64,000 nucleotides of DNA from Theristus sp. LFF4_11 (Eukaryota > Nematoda > Chromadorea > Monhysterida > Xyalidae), in assembly GCA_030248135.1 (NCBI GenBank), contig JASANC010005444.1, positions 1 through 64,000 of the forward strand. Reading direction: 5' to 3'. Shown here one piece after another: positions 12,301-25,000 of the stretch (the first letter of the stretch is position 1; the number at the start of each line of letters is the position of its first letter). The position numbers were made by a program, and so were the translations under genes. The notes under the pieces are model-generated. The model saw only the letters and a list, made by a program, of their open reading frames with translations. It made no database searches and was not told where the DNA came from.

Positions 12301-12937
12301 GAACATGTGCGCGCACCACATGAGTATGATCTTTTATTTTGGTCCCGAGACTCAATGCGCGCTTAGATAGATAAACATTTTCATGCATGACGCGGGGATT
12401 CAAAATTGGCAGACTGATCCGAGTCCCCCGAAATAGGGCCGAGTCACTCCAGGCGATTTTGAATTGCCACATTACGATTGAAACTAGTTTCCTTTCTGGG
12501 TCTGCTGTCTGCACACACATTGAGTTGCAGAATCTAAAAAAAAATGATAATGCTTCTTCGTGCACTTGAAGGCTGCTAAACAGCGGTAGAGACGTTGATC
12601 CGCCAAAATTCTGTGTTTAGAAGAGTTGTCGAATTGACGACAAAGCCGTCTGGAAACTAAAGCACCAGTAAAAACCACAAAGCATCTAAAACAAAACAGC
12701 CAGCGGCTCACCAAGACTGTACGACTTTCTGGCATTCACGGGCACGGAGCGGCTCGTGTGCAGGTCGGCGAGGCTGCTCTTTCCGTTTGCCATTCTCGTT
12801 TGCCTGTTCTTCCCGCAGTCATTTTCTTCCAAATCCACTGAAAACCGAAAATTTTTCGCTGATGGCGGTGACGCCACTGATTTCGGCTCGCTCGGTGTTG
12901 TTCGCTGCGAATCTTCATTGTCGTCGCTGTTAGTCAT
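9387..12937 (-). CDS. Inward-rectifier potassium channel, paralog 1
   Basis: Kir channels are tetrameric plasma-membrane K+ channels with two transmembrane helices per subunit. Nine exons (minus): 12937-12712, 12058-11902, 11513-11271, 11102-10856, 10658-10497, 10374-10247, 10165-10042, 9952-9796, 9712-9387; 1,770 nt, 589 residues. Landmarks are [19 protein letters not shown] before M1, [15 protein letters not shown]1, the pore with selectivity filter TIGYGYR, M2, then [17 protein letters not shown] (the PIP2-binding basic linker), [22 protein letters not shown], the cytoplasmic beta-sandwich ([32 protein letters not shown]) and [18 protein letters not shown]. At the M2 rectification-controller position, aligned to Asp172 of Kir2.1, I read Gln (MTQTL). 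The N- and C-terminal tails are low-complexity and family-variable. The start Met precedes an acidic, Ser-rich tail; it is the first in-frame Met of the exon. Paralog 2 lies upstream in the same orientation. Confidence 0.95.
11644..11722. mobile_element. Palindromic MITE-like element, family B copy 1
   Basis: A near-perfect hairpin: GGCATTCATGAAACAGTATT...GTGACGCGTGGCTGTGTT is followed immediately by its inverse AAAACATAGCTACGTGGTCAC...CATGCC. A related copy is at 43151-43240. It lies in intron 2 of Kir paralog 1. Confidence 0.75.
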
Positions 12938-15497
12938 CTTCCTGGTGTTGGAATGTTAGATTGGATGTCAAGTTATTCCAGCATGTTTTTCTGAATTTCC
13001 GAGAACTACGCAACGGCGTCGACACGTCTCTAAAACTGAAGATGATAGAAAAAAAGCGAAAGTTTTTCCCACGAAACCGCATGAAAATATTGCAAACGAG
13101 CTTCTTTCATTACTTTGCGTCAGAAAAAAACGAACGTAAACTGTGTTCAGCATGCTAAAAAGGCGAGTTCTCTTGCAACGAGAAAAAATCAGTGATTCTA
13201 CTAGTGATTGATGTGTGTCCGTTTGCGACAGTGAATAGTAAGAAATTTGTGAATTGTTCGGGACATGATGTAACGGTGAATGTTCTGCTTGTTTTGTTGT
13301 TGTTGCACAAACGAAACTCTACGCTAAGAAAACCGACTAAACTGAGCAGTGATGAAATTTGACACGGACCCAACAAATCACGTTTGACAGTTGACAAGAC
13401 GTCTGAACAGATGCAATAAAAATCATGCAGGTGAGCTTGTGAAGGTGCTCAGCGGGTGATCGATAATTCAACAGCAAATTTTGTTTACTTCTTCAAACAA
13501 CAAATGTACAAATCGTGAATACCATGCGCAAGTTCTTTAAAGACAACCAATTTCAGTAATGCAGTTATCTCATTATGAGGGTTTAATTGGGCAAGAAAAC
13601 TCGTAAAAACGAAAAAAATCTATTTTTACTGACATTGCGTAATGTGTTTCTTACTTCGTTCATTGCACGAGATGTAAATTCCAAACCACTGAAAGAGGCC
13701 TATCAAACATTGACTTGCTCAATAAAATTAATTCAATTTCATATTTAAAATACAGCCATCGCAGCGGGACATGGCGGGAGAACGCTGTTTTGGATGGAAA
13801 ACATTTTTCCACAAAGCGTGTGCAAAACGAAAAGAAAATATATCGAGTGGCCAACACAAAAAAACATTCTGCAAAAAAAGATGGGCTTCGGTTCGCCAGG
13901 TCCGCATGAAACAAACGTGACAAACCCTGGTTGAACGGGGATAAATAACCAGCTTCATGTGCAGTGTGTGCGCAACATCAATAATATCTAGATAATCGCC
14001 ACGATCACCAGTCCAACAAAATTTCAAGCAAAAAGCACCGAAGTCATAAAAACACATTTCTGTATTTCGAGAATAAACAAAGAGGCCCCCTGGTGAGCAT
14101 CAAATCACCACAGAACAAACGTCACACAGTTTCTTTTTTTCCGAACGGTCGCAGCGTGAGATCCTATTACACACGCGAGTCAACTCAGAAAATGGCATGA
14201 TGTTGAGTGGAAAGCAGACCGGTCTGTAGATCAGGGTTGAATTGGAATCACCATTCATCATCCACTGTGCTTCACACGTCGGAATAGAAAGACACAAGTC
14301 CAAAGCGCAAACCTTCACTGGAAATACTCACCGATCAGTCAGACCATGGTACCAACAAGGCCGACTCTGAAGGACATGGATTGTTGAGCGGTTTTGGCAG
14401 CAGACTAACAGAACGATGCGCAAGGCAGACGTCAGGCTTGTCTTCCTGTTCTTTCCACGTTTCGGCATAGTTTGCATCGCCGATCTTGCAAACACAATTC
14501 AGTTTCAAGTTTCTCATTTTTTTGAGACATGAACATGTCACAGTTCGATCATGAAGCGTGTGACCACCAGAGAGATTGTGTGCAACAGCGGGTTTGTTCG
14601 CACACTGGTGGTACACTGCAGTGGCTGTCACCTCGCAATAACATCTGCAATTACTCGTTAAAAATTTGTCGGTTTTTTAGGCTGAAACAATCACCAAAAA
14701 CAACAACGAACCAACGCATGAATAATGTTTATTTTTTATTTTTTCGTGTGTTTTTTCTTCTTGCACACATGTTGGTTGCATAAAAAATTTTCAGCTCAGC
14801 ACCATGACTTTTGAATCTTTGACGAAATAATATGTTTTTTGTTGCGAAACATATGGTCAATCAATCAAAAAAGGAACATGATATAATTATTGCATAAATG
14901 AAAGGAATACGTTTGTTGTGAAACGAACCAAAACAATCAATCGAAGACACAAGACGCTGAAAACGACGGTAAGGCAGACCAATGAAAATACACAGAGTGA
15001 CAACAAGTTGAAACAAAAATAAAAAAAAATTGTACCACCGGGTCGGTCAAAGTGATCATAACGGAGAGGAAGTCAAAGACACAAAACATTCACATCAGCA
15101 ACGTGATCGACAAGACAATCCTTTCTTTTTTTGGAAAAGTTATAAACTCAGAAAATCGAGAATACCATTTTCAGTTGAATCGATACAATAATTGATTTCA
15201 AATCAAACCCGCAAATCCACCTCAAACAGTCTGAAGCAATAAAACCATTCTCATAACGTCACATAAAACCGTTTTGCGAACGAAACCGTGTGTAACATAT
15301 TGAATTGATACAATTCCTGATTATAGCACCACACAAAATAGTCAGTGACCGAGAAACAATAAAGCACCCACCACACCACAACAGCGTGCCACGGACAATC
15401 AAGCAAAAAATCAGGCACCGAAACGAGAAATCAAAGCTCACTGGTACAGAGAACCGAAAAAAATATCATCCACCAATCAACAACACACTTCTCAGTT
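12938..15497. other. Intergenic between the two Kir genes
   Basis: This holds the presumed promoter of Kir paralog 1 and the 3' UTR of paralog 2. One weak candidate exon is on the minus strand at 14468-14332. It starts with ATG, encodes a basic then hydrophobic stretch (SALRIVLLVCC) like a signal peptide, and ends at a strong GTGAGT donor. I could not connect it in phase to a second exon, so it is not called as a gene. Nothing else is supported. Confidence 0.45.
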
Positions 15498-18400
15498 TCA
15501 CATGCAATCATGGCCGAGCGGTTTTCGTTTCCTTCGCTCCGTCGACGTCGTCGTCGTTCGCTCCGGCGAGATGCGTGCGGCAGTGGTGCTGTTGGTGGCG
15601 TTGCCAACGAGTTGATTCTGACGAACGATTGTTCGCCTGTCAAGTGGCGGCGAATTGACGGTGGCGGTGACGGCTGGCGACGCGACTGACGGGCGCTCGG
15701 GCGTCGCCTCTCTCACCACGACCACCGGCGTTGACGGGCTCGCGCGATAATAGAAATCGCTGTGCGCGTCCGTCCTGCTCGGCTTTCGTTCGTCGTCCAC
15801 CGTCTCGACGGTGATCTGTGGAATCAGCGACGTCGGATGCGACGCCGATTCAGACTCGACCGCTGCAAACGAATAAAAACAACACGGGGTGGTTCTTTGA
15901 AAAGACAGTTTATAGATTGTTATTCATGTTTCTCGCAGTATGATATGCAACTAGGGACTAGCCGATTGTTTGGTGGCATGGCAAGCCCGTGCAGTGTATG
16001 TAACGCATGCGTTCTTTGTAAGCAGACTCCGCCTCTCCAGCAATGCTTCCATGGAGTGCATGCAACAGACTACACGGGTGCAAAACCGACCAGACAGCTC
16101 GTTGTATAGAACTTGAAGATAGACAGTGAACGCACCACGAACACACACGGCGCCATACATTCCGCTCAAGTGGAGCATCCTTTTCAATCGCATTACAACA
16201 AGTACAACCAATCAGCGGCCCGCAATCGATGGGAGCCAATTCGCGGATTTGTGCGACTGTGCTACACGTAGTCAGTGTCGTCCCCTCAGGGGTTTTTTGA
16301 CAAATCAAATTATTATTGCACCGATTTTGCCCCCGCAATTGCTGCTGATAAATTCAATACAAAAACCTCACCTAACTTCCTTGCCGAAACGAAATTCAAG
16401 CAAACCCAAAATCAATCCAACAAACGCGCACCGGCACTGGCCAGCTCCGAGTCCGAGGCGGATTTGCCGATGCAGACAGCGGTCGGCGGCGACGTCGCGC
16501 TGCCCGCATAGAGTCCGCCGGCACCATTGCTGGTGTTATTGTGCGTTTTCGGTGTTGTTCTCGGCGGCGACGTTCGTTTCGGCGGCAGTAGACAGTCGCC
16601 ACCAGCGGTGTCACGTGACAACGGCGGCACCGGTATGGAGCACACGAGCTGCGACGTCTCAGTGGCGTCGTTGTCGCTCGCAGCGCTGTCCGCCTCGAAA
16701 TCGTCCGCGATCGAGCAGCCGAGCCCGCCGCCGCCGCTGCCGTGGAAACTGTCCACGGTGACGCTGCTGACAGCGCGCTGCCGGTAGTCGTCCGCCGACG
16801 AGCCGCCGCCACCGCCGAGGAAATTGGAATTGTTGCCGATCATGCGCTCCGGGTCGAGGCCTTGCTCCTGCAATGCACGTACACAAGTGGCCGAGTCGAC
16901 AGCTCTGACGACATCCGCCAATCAGCCTGGTCGCCGTTTTTGAAAGCGTGATCGACTGCGAATGAAGTATGCACAAAATGAGAATGAATGAAAATCTGAG
17001 AAAAAAAAACAAACCGGCTCATATTCTCACCCTCATTTCGTCCATTTGCTGCGCGGAAAATTCTGGCATTTGCGAGAGGTAAGTGCTGTGGAACAAACCG
17101 AAGTCGATTCGGTATTCGCCGTTGTCACGCTGGTAGGTGACCAACTTTTGGAATCTGCGCATTCACGGGCACGATGCAAAAACAATGAACAGTCCACGTT
17201 AGTGGGAAACTACTCGAGAGGCGTCCACAAGCTGACGTTTTCAACTCAATCGAATCGAAAATTCACTATTGTCTTGCGAACCTTGATTCTCAACGAAATT
17301 ATTCTCTTTTGTTATGGTTCGGCGCAGAAGATTCAATGCGCGCACAAATAAAAACACAGTTTCACACTGGACGCGGGAGTTTGAAATTCGTAAAGTATTC
17401 GAGGTCACTTGGACAATTTTGTATTGTCGCATCAACAGCTCAGCATAAAACTATTCTGTTGTCGACGTCTACAAATTCATTGGGTCGCAGAGCCAAAAAG
17501 ATAGAGAGAGAATACACGTAAAAACAACCACGTACACACAAAAACAGCGGTGTTCAACTCGAAAAAACGAAGAAAAAAACCACCAAAAACCTCCCCTAAA
17601 ACAGCAACCGACCGGTGAGCCCAGAGGATCTCCGAGGGCAGGTAGCTCGTCCTCGCCTGCGTGGTCGCGCCGGTGCTCTCGACGACGCCCTCCAGGATGG
17701 CGATGATCTCGAAGCGAGCAGTCTCGTTGAGCAGATCGGCCTTTGCGACGTCGTACAACGGGCTGCACTCGTCGATCACGTGACACACGGTGATCGGCCA
17801 GATGATGAAGACGCGGTCGAGGCCCTGGTCGAAGCCGACGTCCATGTCGTACTGGTGGAACGGCTGCAGTTCACCCTCGCGAGTCACCATCTTCTTGATC
17901 ATCTGACGTGGCGAAAAACAACAAGTGCGCATCGACCAATGACAGCGCACTGCGCCAATCACATTCTCCCGAGTTATTTTATGCAACAACTGGTCACAGA
18001 TTTTGAACACAATCATCCATGTCAAACGGTCGGGCAGCGCCCACAGTAGTGGGATGGGCTGCTGTGTGAAGCTGTACTGCGACTCCAAGCATTCTCTAAA
18101 ACGTAGAGTTTCCGGTTGTTCAGTCAGTCAGTTTTATTCTGCAGTGCACGGCATAATACCAGAGAAGTGTAAGACACCATGAGTAGGCAAGCCAAAAAGT
18201 TGTTCAAACTCAGCACAAACACCCAGTTGTGACACCTGCAATCGAATGTGCGCCTCGGCCAACTGCGACTGTCGCATGTCGCCGAGTCGAAACAGGAAGC
18301 AGAGGCGTCCGTCGCGCATGCAGATCACAGCGTTCTTGCTGAACATGATCGTCTCGGCGCGCTTCTTCGGGCGTGCCAGTTTCGCGAACACGACGCCCGC

Positions 18401-20391
18401 CATCAGCGTCTGCGTCATCACGCCGACCATGTTCTGGATCATCATCGTCGTCACCACGATCGGACACTGCTCCGTCGGGTAGCTGCAACAAGCACCGTCA
18501 AGCAGTATCCGTCGTGTCTGTAGCGCCGGTGTAGCGCTTCTGTCTACCGTTCTGTGGGTGGAAAGTTCGAATCCCACAAGACACATAATGGAGAAACTAA
18601 AGTGGCCAATAACATCTGATGGTCTGCTCCCTACAGAGCCGAGTGTAAAATGGGCTCGGGGCAGTATTGCCCGTTTCCGACGGAGTTTGGTACCTTATGG
18701 TTTCCGGAACCGGTGCGCAAGCAATAAAAAATGAGAATTAGGTCGATTTTGCTGATTCCGTCTTATCACAGAAGGATGTGACGCGGTGGTTTTCAACAAA
18801 AAACTGCATATATTTATTGTATTTGGAAGACGGAAAGTACTTTTTTGAATAAGAAAAGCTGATTGGCAAATAAAATACAATTGTGTCTCAGAACTTTTTC
18901 AACGACACGCTAAGTGCCTGAAACTCCTGGAATCTCCAGGACGCCGCCAATAAAGACATCAGATTGGCCGTCGGTTACAATAAATTCAGCATTAAAAACA
19001 GCCCCGCAAATACAAAAACCATTCTAATGCGAATGCGATGCAACGGAAAGATGCAAAATGAGCCAAAGCACGACACCAACCGAAAGCCGTATCCGATTGT
19101 TGACTGGCTTTCCACTGAGAACATCAACACCGAAACGAATGTTCTTGCGTTCTGTATACATGGCGTCCAGTCGTCGTCGTCGTCGAGTTGAGCAAAGTCA
19201 CCGTGTGCAAGTGAATTGATGTAGTAGATTATGGTGAATACTAACCACGAAATCACGTAGGATAACGCAAACAGTCCGAGACACCAGCGCCATTTCACCT
19301 CGACTATGGTCGTGAAGATGTCGCTGAAGATTTACAAAAGTGAACATCTGTCATGCTTCTGCAAAATTACTACCAAAAGTATAAAAAACACATGAGACAG
19401 GTATTATTTGAATGAGAGTGTTTTCGCTGGTTTTTGTCTGGTCTGGTTGTTGGATAATGCCTCAACCTAGGTTGGGTTGATTATCAAAAATGCTGCCGAT
19501 CAGCGACTCGATCTAGCCTAAGCACGTCTGAAGAGCACAATTGGATTAAACTGAAACGAAACAACACCAAACTGCAACGCCACCAAAGCGACAAAACGAA
19601 CTGCAACCTGAAATATTTCATGTTCTGCTTTGGCACATTCACCAGCTGTATGTTGCAAACGCCATTCTTTTGCACCAGTCGATTTCGTAAGCGGCGTTTC
19701 TGCATTCGGTTTCGTCGAAAATTCTCGCGCAACGAGTGACGCAAATTTTCTGGGAGAGTTGGATACGTTTTTTTTAGAAAATGGTCAAATATCAAGACCA
19801 ACGAAAAACGGCCACACCTTCCTGATCATGATGGTCACACGAACAAAATACGTTGTTCGCAGTCTTCTTCCATTTTGGTTTTCTTCTAACGTTTCACTTT
19901 GAATCAAAAATCATAAGCCACGAAATCCAGTGTGGACCTGATCAGGAAGACTGTAGCAGTGCGTGACATGAGACATTTGCGAAACGACCGTGTTTTTGTG
20001 TTGTGGTCGGTCAGCAAGTAAACACCAGCAAATACAATCAAATTATTTGGTAGATCTGTTGGGCGTTTCGCCAATTACTCGTTGTACGCCGACACCGTTC
20101 GGACTCGTCAGCAACGATCGGTGTCACAGACACTTGAAAACAGCACTGCTCACACAAACCACTGGCACGACCGACTGCACGCACAAACTCACCGACGCTG
20201 AATCGTCGCGCCGGAATGCCGCCGGATCGAATCATGCCGTTGGCAGTGGTCGGCGAGGCGGCGGTGGTCGCCGTCGAGTCGAGCATCAACGAAGCGTGCC
20301 GCGTCAGCCGAGACTCCAACGGCACGTCAAACGTTTTGCCCTCGTTGATCGGCTCGAGGCCGAAGCCGAGATAACGCCCGCTGCTGTTCAT
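15498..20391 (-). CDS. Inward-rectifier potassium channel, paralog 2
   Basis: Eight exons (minus): 20391-20193, 19749-19608, 19323-19081, 18482-18236, 17902-17613, 17154-17031, 16867-16432, 15862-15498; 2,046 nt, 681 residues. The channel core matches paralog 1: [34 protein letters not shown]1, filter TIGYGFR, M2 with Gln at the rectification-controller position, [35 protein letters not shown] and [17 protein letters not shown]. Introns fall at the same codons and phases as in paralog 1. The exception is that exon 5 here (290 nt) equals exons 5+6 of paralog 1 (162+128 nt), so one intron was gained or lost. The C-terminal tail is longer and rich in Gly, Ser, Thr and Pro (e.g. NFLGGGGGSSADD), with no obvious PDZ ligand at the end. 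Exon 4 is nearly identical in DNA to paralog 1 exon 4. Intron 3 carries a SINE-like element. Confidence 0.94.
18513..18594 (+). mobile_element. tRNA-derived SINE head
   Basis: A GTGTCT...AGACAC acceptor-like pair encloses an A-box-like TAGCGCCGGTGTAGCGC and a B-box-like GTTCGAATCCCAC. The T-arm stem GTGGG...CCCAC encloses an oversized loop containing a TGGAAA insertion, so this is not a working tRNA. It lies in intron 3 of Kir paralog 2; the SINE body may continue to the right. The minus-strand element at 5700-5845 has the same layout but a different sequence. Confidence 0.6.
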
Positions 20392-20509
20392 GGTCGAGCG
20401 GTCGCCGCCGTTGGCAACGCCGAGATGCGCAACCTACACGTGCGTGCTTGGTTGGTTGGTGCGAAAGAGTTGGCTTGGTTTTGGAAAGCGATCCGGTAAA
20501 TGCAATATA

Positions 20510-20693
20510 CAGTCTAGTCTAACGATATATCATATACAACTAGCTGATTGGTTGGTGATCACTGATGCAGACATTGCTGTGCAGTCTTGGACGCCTACAG
20601 CCTCGACCGCAATGCCTGCAGCCCTGCACGCAACGCATGCATCCCGAGATCACCAACCAATCAGCTAGTTGTATATGATATAGAGTTCGACCA
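20510..20693. mobile_element. Palindromic MITE-like element, family A copy 2
   Basis: A TA-flanked left end CAGTCTAGTCTAACG and a right end ATAGAGTTCGACC bracket inverted inner arms (ATATCATATACAACTAGCTG and its inverse). Both arms carry the TTGGTTGGTGATCAC-type family A core. It lies 119 bp upstream of the Kir paralog 2 start codon, a possible 5' regulatory or UTR position. Confidence 0.8.
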
Positions 20694-21492
20694 TAGATAC
20701 ATACATGACAAGCACAACTTTGTTTGATGTATTTCCATTTGTGATCTCTTTCCAAAAAAAGAACACAAATGAACCCCGCGCCAAAAATTACCGTTTCCAA
20801 ATTACCAAAATACATTTGTAAGTAAATAAAATAAAGACACACCTGCTACCTACCAACAGGTGAACGATAAATGCTTGGTGAGGTTTTTAAAGTTACAGTA
20901 ACCGGATCGCACAGTAAACAATGTGGGAAGGTAAGCTAATCACATGACATCCTTGCAATGAATCAGGACCATGTGTAATGCTCACGGCGAAGCAACCAAC
21001 CGGCACATCCTTTCTCATTCATTATACCAACCGAACCGAACCCTACATACAACTGGCTTAGTTGCAAACAAAGACGTTGGTTTGAAAATTTGACAGCACG
21101 CGTCAAACGGTTTGACCACATGGGTGCTCAAAGAAACCAAATAAACCATTGATGAGGATATGCACCAGAACAGTAAAAACAGTGCCAAGCCAAATGGGTG
21201 GTCAGCTTGTTGAACACGGACACCAAAAAAATCTGTTCCCAGATGACGTGAATCGTGAACTGGCCAAAAGAAACATAAAAATCAAATAAGTGAATGACTG
21301 CTATGGTTTTAAGATGTAATGTAATGTGAATGTAATGTTTGAATGGTGTCGGGTGCTTTTTTGAAGAGTGTCAGTTGCGTGTGTGCAGCATCGTGCAGTA
21401 ACACGTTTTTTTCGCTGCTCAGCCATTTTGCACACCGATTTACGTCATTCTGTTGGCGAAAAGCGTTGTCGTTTCACAATCGAAACTCTCAC

Positions 21493-21999
21493 TTAGATAT
21501 GCGAACAAAATAACGAATTGGGATAGGTTTCAAGTGCTAACAAACGCCAGAATGCACAGTGAAGTACGGTGAAAGATGAGAAGAGGCGGTGGTGCGAGAG
21601 ACAACGTTCACGAATATTAACCGATGTGATGTCGGAAATTGTGTCCGCCAACAGGTGGCGGCGAGTGGCATAAACCGGTTGAAGAAACCACGCAGAAAGA
21701 CTCAAGTCGAGCTTTTTATTAGACACACAAAGGCGACACTTGAACCATCGTCCCACTGACACGACACCGACACAATATGAACTGCACTGACCGCTGCGCC
21801 AATTGATGTGGTCGGATAAAAACAATGTTAAAACAAGCATCACCGACAGTTTAATCAAAACACGTAGCACACCAGACTTAGGCCCCTTTCGGGTGGAACT
21901 GAAAAACTCGCACTTTTCAGCGAAGACACTTGATTGAGCGGCGAGTGGAGACACGAGTGACATATCACTTTGCAATATGTTTCTCGTTTTTCGGCTCAT
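21493..21999 (-). CDS. Hypothetical single-exon ORF, possible single-pass membrane protein
   Basis: The full open frame extends upstream to 22068 through a TG-rich tract (191 codons). I prefer the Met at 21999 (MSRKTRNILQSD), giving 168 residues. One clear hydrophobic segment, VLIKLSVMLVLTLFL, about residues 50-65, is preceded by basic residues (STRKGPKSG) and followed by Cys-containing sequence, suggesting a type II signal anchor. No family is recognised. An open frame this long is uncommon by chance at this base composition, but it could be one exon of a larger gene or spurious. Confidence 0.25.
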   Translation of the reverse strand: MSRKTRNILQSDMSLVSPLAAQSSVFAEKCEFFSSTRKGPKSGVLRVLIKLSVMLVLTLFLSDHINWRSGQCSSYCVGVVSVGRWFKCRLCVSNKKLDLSLSAWFLQPVYATRRHLLADTISDITSVNIRERCLSHHRLFSSFTVLHCAFWRLLALETYPNSLFCSHI

Positions 22000-22069
22000 T
22001 TTTGAGCTTTTTGAATAACACACACACACAGCACAGACACAACACACCACAAATTCGAAATGAGCCAAA

Positions 22070-25000
22070 TATTTTTCAACACCTGATAAACATTTGATGC
22101 CACTAGGGAAGTTCGTTTTCGCGATGAAAGAGTCTGTTTATGATGAGTCGCAAATGTGAGCTCCGATCCGGTTAACAAACCAATTTTGTTCCAACTAATT
22201 CACCCAGGATTAGTGGCAATTTTGGTGAATTCAAAAAATACACAAGTAACAGAAGAAAACAAAGATTCCAGAAAAACAAATTCTCCTGAAAAAATTGGCT
22301 TCAGAAGCAACTTTCGTTGCATTGTCAAGTGTGGCGGATCAAAAAAACAACACGTGTTACATCGCAAACACGAAGGAACGCAAGAGAACAACAGAAAACT
22401 TCGACAGCACCTACTTCGACAAAACAGCGAAACACAATCCTGTTTTATAGCTGAAAACCAGATTGAGAAAGAAACGTTGTTTTCGACGAAAAATCAACGT
22501 GGCATTTCTGAAAGTTGAACGTCTAACAAATGCAAATGGTAAAATAAACTTTACAGAATGAAAAAACTGTGTGACTATCGCAAAATTCAAAAAAAATCCA
22601 AACAAAAATTTTGGCTCTAAAACCAAAAAACACAGAACAATCCTCAGACCTTCTAAAAATATTTTTTCAGGCGATTCAAAGGATTCAAAAAAATTTAAAA
22701 AAATGCTGGTGATGCGAAAAAAGACAGTTGTTTAAAGTGATTTATTGATGAACTTTTTCAGAAAAACAAGAAACGAACCAATAAAATTCAAACTGCCACA
22801 ATTTCTGTCATAAATTACGGTGTAAACAAAATAAGAAAACTAAAATGCAAATTACAGTGTCACAAAAATCAGCCTTGGAACAAATTGAATTAAACGTTGA
22901 ACTGCTCAGAATTTAGACAAATTACTAAATGCGATTAAAGACTCTTCAATTAGAAATCAGACAGAAGCAGAGAATAAATTGTGCACAACTTAAATCGATG
23001 TACGACAGCGCGAATTTACGAAAAAAATGCTACAAAAATTGACGGACTCAGCAATAAAAAACGAGAATTTTGTTGTAGACATGTGGGCAGGTTTCGACCA
23101 TCTAATTTTCAATCGGTCACAGTGGGGGTTTTCATCTCTTCGAAAAACTGACAAAAACCGAAAAACGACTGAAAAAGACGCGATTACAAAATGGGTGAGT
23201 TTTTCTAAAACCAGGCCAAACAATTCAGAAAACCTCAACATACCGCCTCTTCCATTCGCTCAAACGACGGCGCTGAATGTGAGTTCGTGAGCACCATGGT
23301 GTGCGTCGTGTTTTAGTTTCTCAAAATATTGCAGTGTTTCAAAAATTGTTTAAAGGTTTTCGATTCTTTCAGCTTGAATTTTTTCGACGTGTTTCTCACT
23401 GAAACGGGCCGAGTCATAAACATAAAAAAGTCGCAAATTACCCGAGTTTGAAACAACACAAAAATAATGAAAATCGTCTTCCGTTTTTTAAACTTTCACT
23501 TTCAATTCACTCACTGAAGCACCGTCATTAAAATATGAGCTATGCTGATTGTAAAAGCCACACGTTTCCAGAATAACAGCAAACCGAAAGCATTGACGCA
23601 CTTATCTACCACGGAACAGAATAATATTTGCAAAAAGGTGGTAGGTAGGTCGGTGAGATGTTTATCAAATTTTGTTGAAAAATATCCGAAAACACCCACT
23701 GCTGAAAATTTCATTGTCTTTCATCGCAAAAAAAGTCGTAAAGCCATTCAGTGATTTTGTATTGTCGCCTGCTGTGTTCCTCTTGTGTTGAAACAACGTC
23801 CCAGATTCACCTGGGAACCTGTGACACCACACGACTGATAATAATTGTTGTGGTCAAAACAACTGTGTGACTGCTGTGACAGACAGCTAGTCTTGAAACT
23901 CAAATCTGACACAAAATCTTTCATACCGTGAAACACACAAAATTAACCTATAAAATCAAAAACAAGCCACATTATTCACGGTGCAGTTTTCTGGCCGATC
24001 AGGATCAGCCCAAAACGTCTACCAAATTCACATGTACCCAATCAACAAGTTGCGTCACATTATTAAACATCATACCAACACACACATCCATTGGACATTG
24101 GTCCTTTTGCAACCCGCAGGCCGTTTGCAAACAGAACGACACCGCGTTGCACACAGTAACACACACAAAGGCATGATGAGCGGACAAACCATTCATGATT
24201 TTGTACATCTCGTTTTCATCTCAAAAATGCATTTTCACCAAAAACCCACCAAAAAAATTTGCACAAACACCGACCCTGTATGCTGAGATAACAGGGACAC
24301 ACCAATGCACCGTCACAGCGAATGGCTCCGCTTTTTTGAAAACACAAGACCGCACACATATTTTGAATTTTTTCAATTCTCGCGGCTCGTAGCTGATGAA
24401 GAAAGACAGACACAGTGGTCGGGTAAACTGTAAACAAGTGTATTTTGGAGCATAAAAGAGCACACATCGTTTCGGAAAGTACTTTCAGCGAATGCGTTTC
24501 CACCTCTCTCACGAGCGCACGACGCACTTTAATGCGTTTTTCAGCGAAACATGACATCAAGTTAAGATTTGAAAAAACAAATGAAAAATGAAAACACTAA
24601 AGGGGTGACACAAAAACTTGCAATCAATCTTTTTCGCAAAAAAACGAAAACCAGTGTCTCCGTCATCGAGCAGACAGGAATGAATGAGTTAAAAATAAAT
24701 AAACCCATAAAACAGAGAACCGGAAATAAAAAAGGAGACGAAATTGACTGCTTTGCTAAATAGGCATGGTGGAATGATTCAGTTGTTGAATATTCCAAAT
24801 TTCCAAGTGGAGAAAAGTGTAACAATAAATATTTTACGTCAGTTTTTGTGCGTGCTGCGCGGACTGACCCCGCGAGTACTAGACAGTGTTTTTGTGAGCT
24901 ACTAGACAGTGTTTTTGTGAGCGAAGACCGCGGCGACAAGTCGCCAGACGGCACAGTCTCAATAATTTTGTGCGGTCACTCAACTCTGAGGCTGTGCGGT

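Noticed and set aside
18513..18594. Functional tRNA gene
   Set aside because: A and B boxes are present but the T-arm loop is oversized by an insertion and the arms do not form a full cloverleaf; SINE-like origin fits better.
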